From contig OX388349.1 of the NCBI GenBank assembly GCA_947579665.1, positions 87,826,197-87,890,196 of the forward strand: a stretch of DNA of 64,000 nucleotides, in the 5' to 3' direction. The position numbers and the translations under genes were made by a program. Below the pieces are notes generated by a model that was given only the letters and a program-made list of their open reading frames with translations, did no database searches and had not been told where the DNA came from. Numbering within the stretch: the first letter of the stretch is position 1; each line of letters begins with the position of its first letter. Source of the DNA: Sympetrum striolatum (lineage: Eukaryota; Arthropoda; Insecta; Odonata; Libellulidae). This document shows positions 22,816-33,979 of the stretch, one piece after another.

Positions 22816-23005
22816 AGGGTTCTAGAAGTGCCTTGGAAATATTTGTCTTAGGAGTAATGGACAGTGAAAAGGTGGGCGAGAGGAGGCGCTTGGCCTATGA
22901 GGAAAAATGGGGGGTAAACAAAGTAGACGCTGACGGCGCCTCCCAGTCTAGAGCCCGCTTGGCGAGGAATGTCCTCTGGCCGTTCTTAGCCCTCTACAAC
23001 AAATG

Positions 23006-23577
23006 TTTCAAATTAACTGAAGGATCAAATAAAGATGCTTGTCAAATATGACTCAGATTCAGGGATCATTGAGAAGAAATTAAAATCATAACTTATGTGA
23101 TATCAAAAGGGAATGATTATATTGCACTTATGGCCAAAGTGAAAAATATAATTAATGTATATAACTTACTCTTCCTATAATCAAACCTCTTAGCAGAAGG
23201 ATTGTTAAATCAATTGAATGTATTAATTATTAAATGAATTCTCACTCCACCTCACAAAATTAACGCAAATTAAGTTCCCATTGTGTTTTTATGTTAAAAT
23301 TTGTACAGAAATATTCAACCTGATATTCATATGATGCATATTTGAAGAGGGAAACATGAAAAATGGAAGGGAAAGACACCAGTATCAAGACAAGATATTG
23401 ATGTTAAAATAGCAGAGAGATAGAAAATGGCATATACTGGTCCACATACCAATTCCAGACTGAAGCTGGGTGAGGGATGGGGAGACAAAATTAAGCTTTT
23501 GCCACTGATATTTGTCACAATTTATAATTTCTATTTTTTAATGCTGGAATTGGCAATTAAGCACAGTGTGTAGCACA
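23006..23577. other. No gene recognised
   Basis: AT-rich spacer between the solo LTR and the Penelope-like fragment, with no supported feature. Confidence 0.4.
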
Positions 23578-23611
23578 GGTATACGGGTTTTCCTCAGACT
23601 TAATCAATCAA

Positions 23612-24046
23612 TTGCTAGATAATAAACTAAAAAACTTGGCTCTAAATATGATATATTCCACTCAAACTTCATCTTCTTTTCCTGGTTGGCGTAAGTTAAG
23701 TTTCTGTGGGCCCATAAGTTATAAAATATCGAAAATTTTTCCTAAAAGTCTTTTCCGCCCAGCTTTTTATAGTAATTTTTGCATTAAGAATTTTCTTTGT
23801 AATCATAAAGACTCAATAGACCCGTTGTTTAAATCAGGAGTCCATCAACTGTCCTCTCATGACTGCAGCTCAATATATATCGGCCAGACTGGAAGAAATT
23901 TTAAATTAAGGGCAAAAGAACATCTTAAATGTTTTCAAATTGGATCACACCAGTCTCATTTCGCAAAGCATCTTTTAACATGCAGTCATTTCTCAGAATT
24001 TACACCTAAAATCTTGCATATAACAGAGAAGGGTAGACGACTTTAA
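23612..24046 (+). pseudogene. Penelope-like GIY-YIG endonuclease fragment
   Basis: The open frame of 144 codons carries the linker seen between RT and endonuclease in Penelope-like proteins (CGPISYKISKIF, then DSIDPLFKSGVHQL), a Cys-containing stretch, and the GIY-YIG core SIYIGQTGRNFKLRAKEHL with the catalytic Arg spacing and a following His (AKEHL...HFAKHLL). GIY-YIG nucleases nick the target DNA to prime reverse transcription. The frame stops at 24044-24046, and protein-like sequence past it is scrambled. The ATG at 23612 is probably an internal Met. It is a truncated relic, although the nuclease core itself looks well preserved. Confidence 0.88.
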
Positions 24047-24290
24047 TATTTTCGAAAAAATGGAGATTATCCTATATCAAAAAAAAAAGTGATAAATCTC
24101 ACAAATGAATATATTTTTCCTTCCTCTTCACCATTGCTCACGGCACTGCTTTCTTCTCCTCCCTCCTCTTGTCCTCGTTGAATACCATCTAATGCTTTCC
24201 AAGAACCCTACCTCCCCCTCCCCCCTGACCTTAACCCTCTTGACCATTCCCCCTTTTTTGTTTAAAAATGTGTTTCAGCCTTCTTCCTTC

Positions 24291-24324
24291 ACTTAAAGAT
24301 AACACTCACAAGTCGAAACTGATT
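24291..24324 (+). ncRNA. Decayed hammerhead-like motif at Penelope 3' end
   Basis: AAAGATAA, then ACT/AGT bracketing a short loop, then CGAAACTGATTG recapitulates the hammerhead order (core, stem II, GAAA, stem III, cleavage site) with several substitutions. Its position just downstream of a Penelope coding fragment fits the known location of such ribozymes. It is probably inactive. Confidence 0.35.
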
Positions 24325-24635
24325 GTGCTTATCTGTCTCCTTGTACTGTGGTATTTTGTAAAGTTTATAAATAAAATCAGGTGTGAATTTCATCCTGAAA
24401 GATTCTCCTGTTTTCTTTCTTCGAAATCATGAATTACGTTCTCAATCCATTTTCCTACATAAAAGCTTTAATGCATACCAATATACAAACCATAAAGTCA
24501 TCTACCTAATCTAGCTGGGAGGGTCCTCTACCCATCCTCCATTAGCTGCTAAGATCTTTGGAGAGGATAACTTCATTTGTTTGCTTATTGTCCCTGTTGA
24601 ATTTCAACAGGCCCTTCTGCTAGTTATACATAATT

Positions 24636-25765
24636 CCTTCTCCAGATTCATTCATATATAAAGGTATATAGAGAGGATACTAATTCACAGGCTAAACCAC
24701 TTGCATCATTGACTTGAAACTTTTACAGCGTAAAACCCTAATGTGAAACCACCACGAAAAAGGCGACTTAGAACCTCAGTGTCATGGATTCGATGCCGAA
24801 AGGCCCAAAAATCCCGATTTTTCCCTTTAAATGCACTGCTTTGATTTTTGGGAATTTCTACAAAATACTTCCCGGATAGGTTGAGAATCAAAACTCAAGT
24901 AGCTTTTAGATATGGTCATGTTCTATCAAAAACTGACTGACTGTTACAGAAAATATCCTGGGTTTGATTCTAGGATGCTTCAAAAATCTCCCATTTAAAA
25001 TACTTCAGGGTAGTTTTTCATTATTTTTTTTTGATGCACTTATTAAAATGATAGGAAGTTCTTGCTTAGCTAGAAGATGTATATTAAAACTGTGTAAGAA
25101 AAATTTTTGGATAAGATCATGCTGATCCTTGGTTAGATGCCAGAGCACATTAATATTTCTCACATATTTCTCACATTTATAATATATGTGAAAAGTAGGA
25201 TGTCGTTTGAGGCAGTTGCAACCAATATTTCTGCTTCAATTTTCACACATAGTTAGAGATGGAGATCTTCTATTGTGCTGCATAAATAGTATCACTAGGA
25301 AGACCCAGGTTCGATGCCGGGCTGTAAATATATCTCCCATTTAAAATATATTGGGGTAGTTTTTCATTATTTATTTTTATGCATTTATCGAAATGATAGG
25401 AAGTTTTTGCTTGGCTAGAAGATGTATGGTAAGAATTGGTTTAAGGAAAAAATATAGATAGGATGGAACTGTTCCTGTGTTTGATGCCAGAGCACAATAA
25501 CTTTTCTCTCATAAGGAATATAAGGGAAAAGTAGGACGTCATTTGAGGCAGTTGTAGCATATATTATGCATGAGTTTTCCTACATAGTTAGAGATATGAT
25601 GAACTACATAATAAGTATCACCAGGAAGACCCGGGTTTGATGTCAGACAGATAAATTGTAGCGAAACTTAAGAATATTTTCAATACTTTTTTTTCATTTG
25701 GGAACCCTCTCGATATGAATTCGACTTTAAATTCGTGTTATCGGTATGAAATTAACATTTACTCC
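24636..25765 (+). repeat. tRNA-like tandem repeat family, copy 1
   Basis: The copy opens with TTCTCCAGATTCATTC and GGATACTAATTCACAGGC. It then has two ~345-bp units marked by the CTAGAAGATGTAT box (near 25070 and 25417) and a tail of GCGAAACTTAAGAATATTTT (about 25661). In the first unit an A-box-like TAGTTAGAGATGG (25250-25262) and a B-box-like GGTTCGATGCC (25308-25318) lie 45 nt apart, as in a tRNA gene. The flanks of that B-box can pair as a T-stem. Further B-box-like sequences, GGTTTGATTC and GTTTGATGCCAG among them, recur. The family is probably SINE- or tRNA-derived and has become tandem. It shares its start and end with the copies at 25770 and 3318. Confidence 0.75.
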
Positions 25766-25769
25766 TATA

Positions 25770-27265
25770 TTCATATAGATAGATAGGATACTAATTCACA
25801 AGCTAAACCACAAGCGTCATTGACTTGAAACATTTACAGCATATAGGCCCTATCGTGAAACCCCCAGAAAAACTGCGATTTTGAACCTCAGTGTCATGGG
25901 TTCGATTCCAGAGGGCCCCAAAGTCCTGATTTTTTCCATTTAAATGCATTGCTTTGATTTTCCGGAATTTTTTTAAATACTTCCCGGATAGGTAAAGAAT
26001 CCAAACTCTAGGAGCCTATATAAATGATCATGATCTATTGAAAACATAAATGACTTTCAAGGAAAATATCCTGGGTTTGATGCTAGGACGATGAAAATAT
26101 CTGCCCTTTAAAATACATGGGAATAGTTTTTCATTATTTTTTTTGATCCACTTATCGAATTGATAGGAAGTTCTTCCTTGGCTAGAAGATGTATGGTAAG
26201 AATTGGTTTAAGAAAAAAATATAGATAAGATGGAACTCTTCCTGGGTTCGATGCCAGAGCACAATAACTTTTCTCTCATAAGGAATATAAGGGAAAAGTA
26301 GGACGTCATTTGAGGCAGTTACAACCAATATTTCTGCTTGATTTAGGATACATAGTTAGAGATGGTGATTTTCTGTTGTGCTGCATAGAAATTATTACCA
26401 GAAAGACCAGGGTTCAAAGCCAGGCAGTAAATATATCCCCCATTTGAAATACATTAAGTTAGTTTTCATTATTCATTTTGATGCACTTATCGAAATGATA
26501 GGAAGTTCGTGCTTGGCTTGAGGATCTATTGTAGGAATTGGTTTAAGGAAAAAATTTAGATAAGACTGAACTATTCCTGGGTTCGATGCCAGAGCATAGT
26601 AACATTTCTCACATAAGAAATATAAGGGAAAATATGGAGGTCGTCTGAGGCAGTTGCGGCCAATATTTATGTTTGAATTTTCACTCATAGTTAGAGATGG
26701 TGATCTTTTGTTGTGCTCCGTCATATGTTCGCCAGGAAGTCCGGGTTTGAACCCAGGTGGTAAATATATCCCCCATTTAAAATACATTGAGTTAGTTTTC
26801 ATTATTTATTTTGATGCACTTATGGAAATAATAGGAGGTTCTTGCTTAGACAGAAGATGTATATTAAGACTTGATTTAAGACAAAAATTTAGATAAGACA
26901 ATGCTGTTCCTGGGTTCGATGCCAGAGCACATTACAATTTCTCACATAAGGAATATATGTGATAAGTAGGATGTCGTTTGAGGCAGTAGCACCCAATATT
27001 TTAGCTTGAATTTACCCACATGGTCAGAGATGGAGATGTTCTGTTGTGCTGCTTAGGAAGTATGACCTGAAAGACCTGGGTTCGATGCCTGACGATTAAG
27101 TTGCAGCGAATTTTAAGAATATTTTTTTTTTCTTTTGAGGACCGGACCACTATGATGCCGTTATGAAATTAGTTTTTTAGATCTGCTTGATGAAGTTAGT
27201 GTTGTCGATCTGCTTGCAGTACGCAAGCTACATTTTACTCGTATATATAGGTATATCCAGAGAAA
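25770..27265 (+). repeat. tRNA-like tandem repeat family, copy 2
   Basis: This copy has the same layout as copy 1, directly following it: ATAGATAGATAGGATACTAA at the start, an exact B-box consensus GGTTCGATTCC (25899-25909), three units (boxes near 26188, 26519 and 26850; period ~332 bp), then the tail with GCGAATTTTAAGAATATT (about 27106) and ATCTGCTTGCAGTACGCAAG. A-box/B-box-like pairs lie at 26353-26365/26411-26421, 26688-26700/26744-26754 and 27021-27033/27079-27089, a constant ~45-nt gap. Other GGTTCGATGCC copies sit at about 26245, 26580 and 26911. The end phrase ATCCAGAGAA (27256-27265) is the inverse of the start of copy 1, hinting at inverted termini around both copies. Confidence 0.75.
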
Positions 27266-29038
27266 TGTCTATAATAGATATATTTCTAAATGCCATTTGG
27301 ATTGTTATTGTTTCAGCTTCAAATCCTCAAATGATTATTAATCTTTTTGATGGTTATAAAGAAAACATGGAATCTCTTGGGAGACTAACAATCTGCTTAT
27401 CTAAAAAGATAAATTTGCTTTAGTACTCTTTCTATTAGTCCATAATTAACTTGAGTGATATTTTGAAAAGGTTACATTGTAAAGATGAACTTGAATTCAG
27501 GCACTGACTATACATCAAGAGCATCATAGAAATTCTCAATTTAGAATTCCTTTGACCCCATAAAAAATTTTTCAAATGAAAAATTGTGGTCTAAATTTCA
27601 TTAAAACTAAAACAGCCATCTAGTTAAGTTCCTCAAGAATTGAATTATGGCATTTTTCATCTGTGGAATAGAGAACATCTCTTCTCAGAAGTATATGTTA
27701 GGTCAATGAAATAATTAATACAACAATATAAAATTTTTATTGTACGTTACACCACATGCATACAAGTGACAAGATTTTTGTAGTATTTGGAAAAATAACC
27801 ATTGGCATATAAAGACCGTCCTAGCAACTTGTTAAATAATTTACAATGGAATGATACATTCAATATCTGTCTCAGAAGTTGTTGTTTTTGGAAAGCAGCT
27901 TCTACAGAGACAATGTTAGCAAAATAATTAGAAATGGATGCTGACTCATAAATTAATCATTCAACAATCAGATCAAAGGGTTGTTCAATGACAATTTTGT
28001 ACCATCTGATACATCATCACATAAAAACAAAAAATAAATACAAAATTTGATTAGTATCTATTTGAAACAATTTCTTTCACACACATACAGAAGATATTAA
28101 AAAAAGTATCAGACTGAGAGATAATTCAAAAGGTAACTTTATTCCTAAATTCAAACTTATAGTCTGAAATAAGTCATAATTAATTATCGAGTAGTTGGAA
28201 TTATATCTTTTGAAAATTTTTATGACACAATTGTGCTCCTTATTAACTACTTATTTTAGAAAAACAAAAGACATTGTCTGAGTTTTAAGTATAGTCATGG
28301 CTTTAATTGAAAGCAAAGAGAATAGTAAACAAGTTTTGAATATTAAAACTGGCAGTATCCATCTTCATTAGCAAGCTGTAACGCACACCTTCAGTGAAAT
28401 ATAAGAAACCGTTTGCGAACTGCAAAGCAGGTAGCAGCATGTGCAAATTGAATTAAAAAAATTAAACAAATCATACCCCATTCAAATTATGCCCAATGAT
28501 ATACACCTTCATATACTGTAATCCAAAAGATACTAAAGGTTCAGACAACAAATATGATTGGGAAGACACAGAAAATGAAAACTACTAAATTCTATAGATG
28601 TAAACCAGAGTGAGAATTGTGGGAAAGGCGTCACCAACACTTGAGCCAGTTAACATCTTTCTCTCCAATTCCATTAAAGAAATTGTGCTATACAACTTAA
28701 CCCAAATTAAACTGTAGTTTTAATTTTAACTCTTACATGATACCTCTGACCTTTATGTTAAATCAATAAATGACTGATTGTAAACAATCGGACCTAATAG
28801 TTCTATCAACTGAGATTAGAAAAATTCTCACTATTTTCTTATTTTAGTTTTTTATTGTCAAAAGTTAACAAGATATATCCCTAGTTTCTGCAGAGCTAAA
28901 TAAAACCCCATTAATGCCTCTTTGGTATTGATCCTTATTAAAAATTATCCTGGTGAAAAACTGTCATACTTCGCTGTATTGGAAAAGAAAAGTGTTTCCT
29001 TAGAATTGTTAATACCATTATTACATATTAGAAACTAT
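27266..29038. other. PEX16 3' flank, no other gene seen
   Basis: AT-rich DNA. The region next to 29038 must include the PEX16 3' UTR. No other coding signal is evident. Confidence 0.5.
28851..28856 (-). terminator. Candidate PEX16 poly(A) signal
   Basis: AATAAA on the minus strand lies 183 bp beyond the PEX16 stop codon. It is the first such hexamer I see downstream, so it is a plausible cleavage and polyadenylation signal; other hexamers lie further on. Confidence 0.4.
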
Positions 29039-32000
29039 TTAATTTGACCACATGTAAAAGAAAGTGCGTTGCCACTCGGGTAGATAGTGAGCTATAGGAC
29101 GACAAATGTGGCCCGCAAAAGGCACATTAGATGAGAGTACATTAAGTGTGGAGTTAATAGGCCCTGAAGATATGCGCTCATAATAAGGGGAGCGCAAGAG
29201 ATACAGGATTAGAGCTATCGTTCTTCTCGAAAGCTCCTTCCTTTCCTCGCTGTTCATTTTCTGGCGACGACCATAATGATTCAGCTTCAAACTATAAAGA
29301 GATGATCAACTTAACTATAAACAAGTTTTTGGATTAAGGAAACAGAATCATTTAATATGTAAATTAATTTCATGAAATGAATGCAATAATTGAAAAAATA
29401 TTTATTAAGTACATTTTTCAAAAGCTTCACACATTATATTGTTGTAATTCTAATTAAATATAGGTGAACCATATAATATTAAAATGCTATGCATGACATC
29501 ATTAATAAAAAATGCCTTGACAAAATAAATGAATAGTCTGTATCTATTTGAATGAAGAGAATCGTTTTGGTTTACATATAAAATATGCTTATGATTTCTT
29601 CAAGACTGTATGAAATAAATTCATATGCTTTATTTTGATCTTAATTTCATTTTAACTATGATGTACTTGCAGAGTAATTACTCGGAATATTGTAACACAA
29701 GATTTTTGTCAGTATTGTTTGCTTCTTCAAGATTTGATTCAACATGTCATACTTCCATGATTGATGATGCTCACAGTAAAATGAAATTATCATAAATTCC
29801 ATACAGAATTAAGATTTTTTAATGTATGTCAGAAAAGTAAAGGTGAAGGTATAACATATGACAATAAATATTCATAAATCTAATTCACACAAAATTGCAG
29901 AACTTTCATTTGAAGTGATCACCAATGATGTGCAGACATTTTCAAAAACTTCAAACTTTTCAGGAATCAATTATGGCAAAATGCCCATTTTTTACAGTTA
30001 TCAGTATCAAATACTTTATCTACCATATAATAGAAAATGATGAGATATTTCTTTGTACTTACAGGCACCTTCAAGCAAGATAAATTCCGCTATAGTACTG
30101 TATTAACGATTCCAATTATGATTAACTTGACTGAATTGATAACATGCTCATGAAACTTGTTTTGAGTCATTATTAAATGATCTATTTGCAGTATAAAACA
30201 CAGACAAGTGTTAATTTCAAAGAAATTTAAATTGGTCATGAACTAACTATGCAAAGTAAATAAACTGATTTATGCATGTTGAGCTCGTCATTACGACGAC
30301 TTGCTAAAGTGTTTTTGACAGAAATAATAGCTGCAAATCAACTTGTTAATCTAATACAATAAGACCCTTATATTGAGTTTATACTGAGCTACTTTGTAAT
30401 CTACATACATTACGAAACAAAAATTACGAAAACTTACTATGATGACATTGCAATTGCATGCCTCTACTTTCATTCTTTTCTCCAACTGGATTATACTTTA
30501 TAAGTAACAGGTGTTGCAATGAATATAGTTTTTACAAATTGATTTCATGTCCTTTCTCTGAATCAATATATAACTAGTTACATATTTATTATTTACATTA
30601 GTTATATTCCATTTGAAATGAAGTTTGACCCAAGGTTTAACAGCAACCTAAGATAGTTCTTTTACTGTTAAAAAATGTAAAACATGGTGTTTTTATAAAA
30701 TAATGAATTGTCGGAGCATATTTACCTGATAAGATCTATACCCAAAGATACCAGCCAAGGTTTCCAATCCTTATCATCATTTGAGCATAATGTTGCTAGA
30801 TAGCAGATTGGTTTAATTACATACATTACCTGAAATAAATAACACACCCATGGAATTGTTAAAGTTTCATTTGTACCTAACAACTACTGTTATCAATGCA
30901 CTTAAGAAATATTTTGCATTAAATTGTACTTTAGAGATCGATAAAATTAATTATTCGAATTATTTCAGAACTAATATGCATGGAGAGGGTATTGAATCAC
31001 TGGATGATTTTGCATTAATTGGTAGATATTTTCCAAAGAAAGGAAGAAAGGAATATGAGACTGAAAAACATGTGAATGCAAGTAGAAGAATAGCGAGAAG
31101 TAAGAAGTCAATTTGTTTAATACTTGTATTTAAAGATAAATTCAATGATGATAAGTGATAAGCTAATAAGGCAGAGGCTTCTAATTATAGAGCTTTAAAT
31201 TTTCCAAGTGAATAGGGAAAGAATTTTGCAAAACTTTGAAACGATTACTAAAATACGAGGGATAGTACTAGAACAGTTAATACTACCAGAGAGATATATT
31301 CTTATGAATGATTGATTGGACAATGTATGCAAGGGAGAAAGAATATAAAGCAGTTACAGATATGGTAAAAGTGGATAAATAGTTGTTTTCAGAATATAAA
31401 GAAAGGTATGAACAGATGCTTCTGAAGAGAAAGATTTTTGCAAAGACAGAAAATGAAGTGTTTTGTTACCAGAGAAAGAAATTATTTTACTTACCCTGAA
31501 AGAGAATAATAATATTATTACCCAAGTAAGCAATTATAAATAGAAAACTGAAGGAAAATATTTAATAATTTAATTACCATTTTTAAAATTACTACAGACA
31601 ATTAGCAGCTACGCAGTTCTTATCCTCTCTGTAATACTATTACTTAGCTCCTTCTTTAAATGGTAATTATATAAGAAGACATTGAAAGAAAAATATTATT
31701 TGAAAAAACTCACTTCAGCTATCTTCAAACTTAGTGGCAGTGAACCTTTAAATCCTTGTCTGAACTGCTCAACATTATTATTTGGAGGTAGAAGTGGAGG
31801 TGACCACGACCTCGCATGCATTGGAGGAGCTGTGGGAAAATAAGTAATAAATTTTCAGTAATTCATCTCACCACCTCATCACAAAATTTATGGATACCTT
31901 CATGGAATCTCTCCTATAAAATAGGCACTTATTTAAAGACAATTTAGCTTCCCTAACAGGGAATGCGATTCTTTCTCACCTGAGCTCACTGTTCGAATAA

Positions 32001-32689
32001 CCCTCCCCGACTTGAGGGAAAACGCGGAAGAGTTAACTTGTGTCCTGTTTAGCTGAGATGCTTGCGTATGAATAAATTCACTCCGCATCAGCGGTGGCAT
32101 GGAAGGTGATAAGGTTATTCTTTCACGGTAGTGGAAAAGTAAAAGAAGTTTGGATATACATCTGAAAGGAAATAAAAAAAATCGTTAAGTATTTGAAGTG
32201 GGATCATTGTTCAACGTCATCTTCGTTACTCACTTAATGAGTTGAATTATAATAACAATAGCCCATTTTCCTTTGTTTCCTCGCAGCTTTTTAGCAGATA
32301 TTTCGATGAAAACCTCTGTATATTCAATGACTGTCAAAAATATCTTTAACTTTTCGCCTGATCGACGGTCATCAGTTCTTCTTGAGTTATATATTATTCT
32401 GTCATTGAACAGAACTAACAAATTTGACAGCGAATAGATCAACTCGGAGACGACATTAGAACTGTGTATCCTCCCTATGTTAGAAAGATGACCGTATCGT
32501 TAAAGCATAAATAAAGGACACAAAACTTACATTTCTCTCGAGAAACGAATGGATTAAAAGCATACCCGCTATGAAATACGACGCCCATTTCACGGTGGTT
32601 TCCAAATCCGCAGACTTTTGAGGGTTTCTGCTAACCCAATCTTTATAAGAACAATACGCCTCATTTAGAGATATTACTAAGGAAGACAT
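29039..32689 (-). CDS. PEX16: Peroxisomal membrane biogenesis protein PEX16 (peroxin-16), six coding exons
   Basis: Exons on the minus strand are 32566-32689, 32234-32474, 31980-32161, 31714-31829, 30726-30829 and 29039-29291. All junctions are GT-AG with consistent phase, giving 339 codons plus TAA (human PEX16 has 336). Landmarks in order: [36 protein letters not shown]; a first membrane segment at residues ~111-130 ([11 protein letters not shown] into KLLLLF); SGRVIRTV; a second hydrophobic stretch at ~222-236 ([14 protein letters not shown]) followed by DWKPWL; and the C-terminal block [19 protein letters not shown]...[15 protein letters not shown]. Both membrane positions match those known for the human protein. 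PEX16 sits in the ER/peroxisome membrane and acts with PEX3 and PEX19 in inserting peroxisomal membrane proteins. The start is the first ATG before [12 protein letters not shown]. In exon 1, reading past the GTATGC donor gives a non-homologous end, so that donor is preferred. The gene appears complete and functional. Confidence 0.95.
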
Positions 32690-33000
32690 TTTTAGGAATC
32701 AAAGGCGCTGACAATAGAAAATAAAACGTGGACATTCGACTCAAAACAAACCGTAATCAGAACGCCATGTTCGAGAAATAACGCAAGTCACATTTTTGCC
32801 TTTCAGCTTGGCGACGTACTCGCTAGAGTGTGCAGTGGTCGCTGGGGCAGTAAGGATAGGATTTTACGACTGCGATGGAACCAAAACAAACACTCAGTTG
32901 TTGTCAAGGTCCAGGGCAAGAGCAGCTGGTCGTTGAAGAACACGTCTGATATTAGTCGGGAGGAAAAATTGTGCTATCGGAGCGGAGCGCACCGGACGTC
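32690..33000. promoter_or_regulatory. GC-richer divergent promoter region
   Basis: Between the PEX16 start codon (minus strand) and a candidate plus-strand start (33001), sequence is rich in CpG compared with the AT-rich surroundings, and CpG density stays high to about 33500. No TATA box is obvious. A head-to-head arrangement with CpG-rich DNA suggests a shared housekeeping promoter and 5' UTRs on both sides. The boundaries are approximate and the function is inferred from position. Confidence 0.5.
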
Positions 33001-33021
33001 ATGACATCCCCAACACAAGTG
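33001..33021 (+). CDS. Candidate first coding exon of an unidentified plus-strand gene
   Basis: ATG at 33001 opens seven codons (MTSPTQV) that end exactly at a strong donor, GTAAGT (33022-33027), within CpG-rich DNA facing the PEX16 start. A short first coding exon followed by a very long intron is common in insect regulatory genes. Seven codons cannot identify the protein. The downstream exon at 48774-48886 could belong to it, but that exon needs a carry-over of two bases in its better frame while this one ends in phase 0, so an intermediate exon would be required. Confidence 0.3.
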
Positions 33022-33027
33022 GTAAGT

Positions 33028-33979
33028 AGCGCAGCGGTGTAATTCCGCCGAATTTAATTCTCCCCTGGAGTGCACTAGTTCTTCGGTGGCATGCTACATG
33101 CAGTTGCGTATGATTTTACGATTTAGCGCGGATTTGGCGAAAATAGTCCTGCTAGAGGCTGCGGTCGCGACTTGAAGCGTGCACCAGGCTGCCTGCAGGG
33201 GCGAGGCGAGGCCGTGCGGTGCTGAGGATTCGGTTCGCGAAGTTTGAATGATTATCAGGTCCCGCTCATTTTGGCTGTGGGAGCGGATCAGCTGTTTACG
33301 CACAAATGATTTTCTGACGCTGCGCCAAGTGCTTCCAGGATTGCGCGCGGACATGAGCGCGATTTAAATCTGATTTTTTTTCGCTGAAATCGGAACTTGT
33401 CGTCTTTGGTGCACAGTGACAGTTTATGGCGTTGTTTACCTTTCGGAAGACATGGAAGGGCTAATTACGTCGTACCTCGAGGCACAGCGAGGAATGTCCG
33501 AGTCCTGCGAAAGAAAAAAAAGTTGCCGGGGAATAATTATGATTTAACACAATTTTTTCTTTCTTCTTGGCGGTGTCTAGCAACGCCGTGATCCTGGGTT
33601 CGAATCCTGGTTACGGCATGTTCGTTTTGTTGTGATTTTCAAGGTTTGGTCGCAAGAGTGGTCTTTTAGGACTAAATCATTACATTATTATAAAATTGTT
33701 ATTTACTACCGCTGCATATTTATATAGAGGGAAGCAGTGGTTGCTTATTCTCCTAGAAAATCTATTTTTTAAATGCGACCCTCTCATTGTGCGTGAGAAA
33801 CTGTGCTCCGAAGTAATTTAGCAGCACGAGCGGTGTGGTGAGTACAAAATGCGTGAAAAATATCGCTGTGGTGATTTCACACATTTATTTTAAATCGTGA
33901 TTATTTTTTAACATGGCATTAATATTCTTTTATTTAAAAATCTTCTTTTAGGAATTATAGGCGTGACGAAATCTTATAG
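33028..33979. other. Intron-like DNA after the candidate first exon
   Basis: GC-rich to about 33500, then AT-rich. No supported gene. A tRNA T-arm-like remnant at 33590-33618 is listed separately. Confidence 0.4.
33584..33619 (+). repeat. tRNA 3'-half-like remnant
   Basis: An exact B-box, GGTTCGAATCC (33598-33608), sits in a T-arm-like context and is followed by TTACGGCA as a possible 3' acceptor strand. No matching 5' acceptor strand or A-box lies at the right distance upstream, so this is a fragment and not a tRNA gene. Confidence 0.3.

Larger units (their letters stand above)
22064..23001. mobile_element. Solo LTR (~938 bp) with internal minisatellites
   Basis: The segment starts TGTCGTGACGCAGC and ends CTCTACAACA, the TG...CA ends of an LTR with the short TGT/ACA inverted repeat. 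AATG flanks both sides (22060-22063 and 23002-23005), a 4-bp target duplication as made by Ty3/Gypsy integrases. No gag or pol lies next to it, so it is most simply a solo LTR left by recombination. The long open frame across it (22061-22738) comes from its tandem repeats and need not be a protein. Nothing links it to the Gypsy copy at 15-19.9 kb. Confidence 0.7.
23578..24400 (+). mobile_element. Penelope-like retroelement 3' fragment
   Basis: This contains the C-terminal part of a Penelope-like protein followed by a pyrimidine-rich 3' region (about 24100-24290), a decayed hammerhead-like motif (24291-24324) and AATAAA at about 24370. The reverse transcriptase domain is missing, so the copy is 5'-truncated. 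This order of endonuclease then ribozyme-bearing terminal repeat is the known Penelope arrangement. Confidence 0.8.

Noticed and set aside
26473..26896. Open frames on both strands (109 and 80 codons)
   Set aside because: Both fall within the tandem repeat array and are by-products of it.
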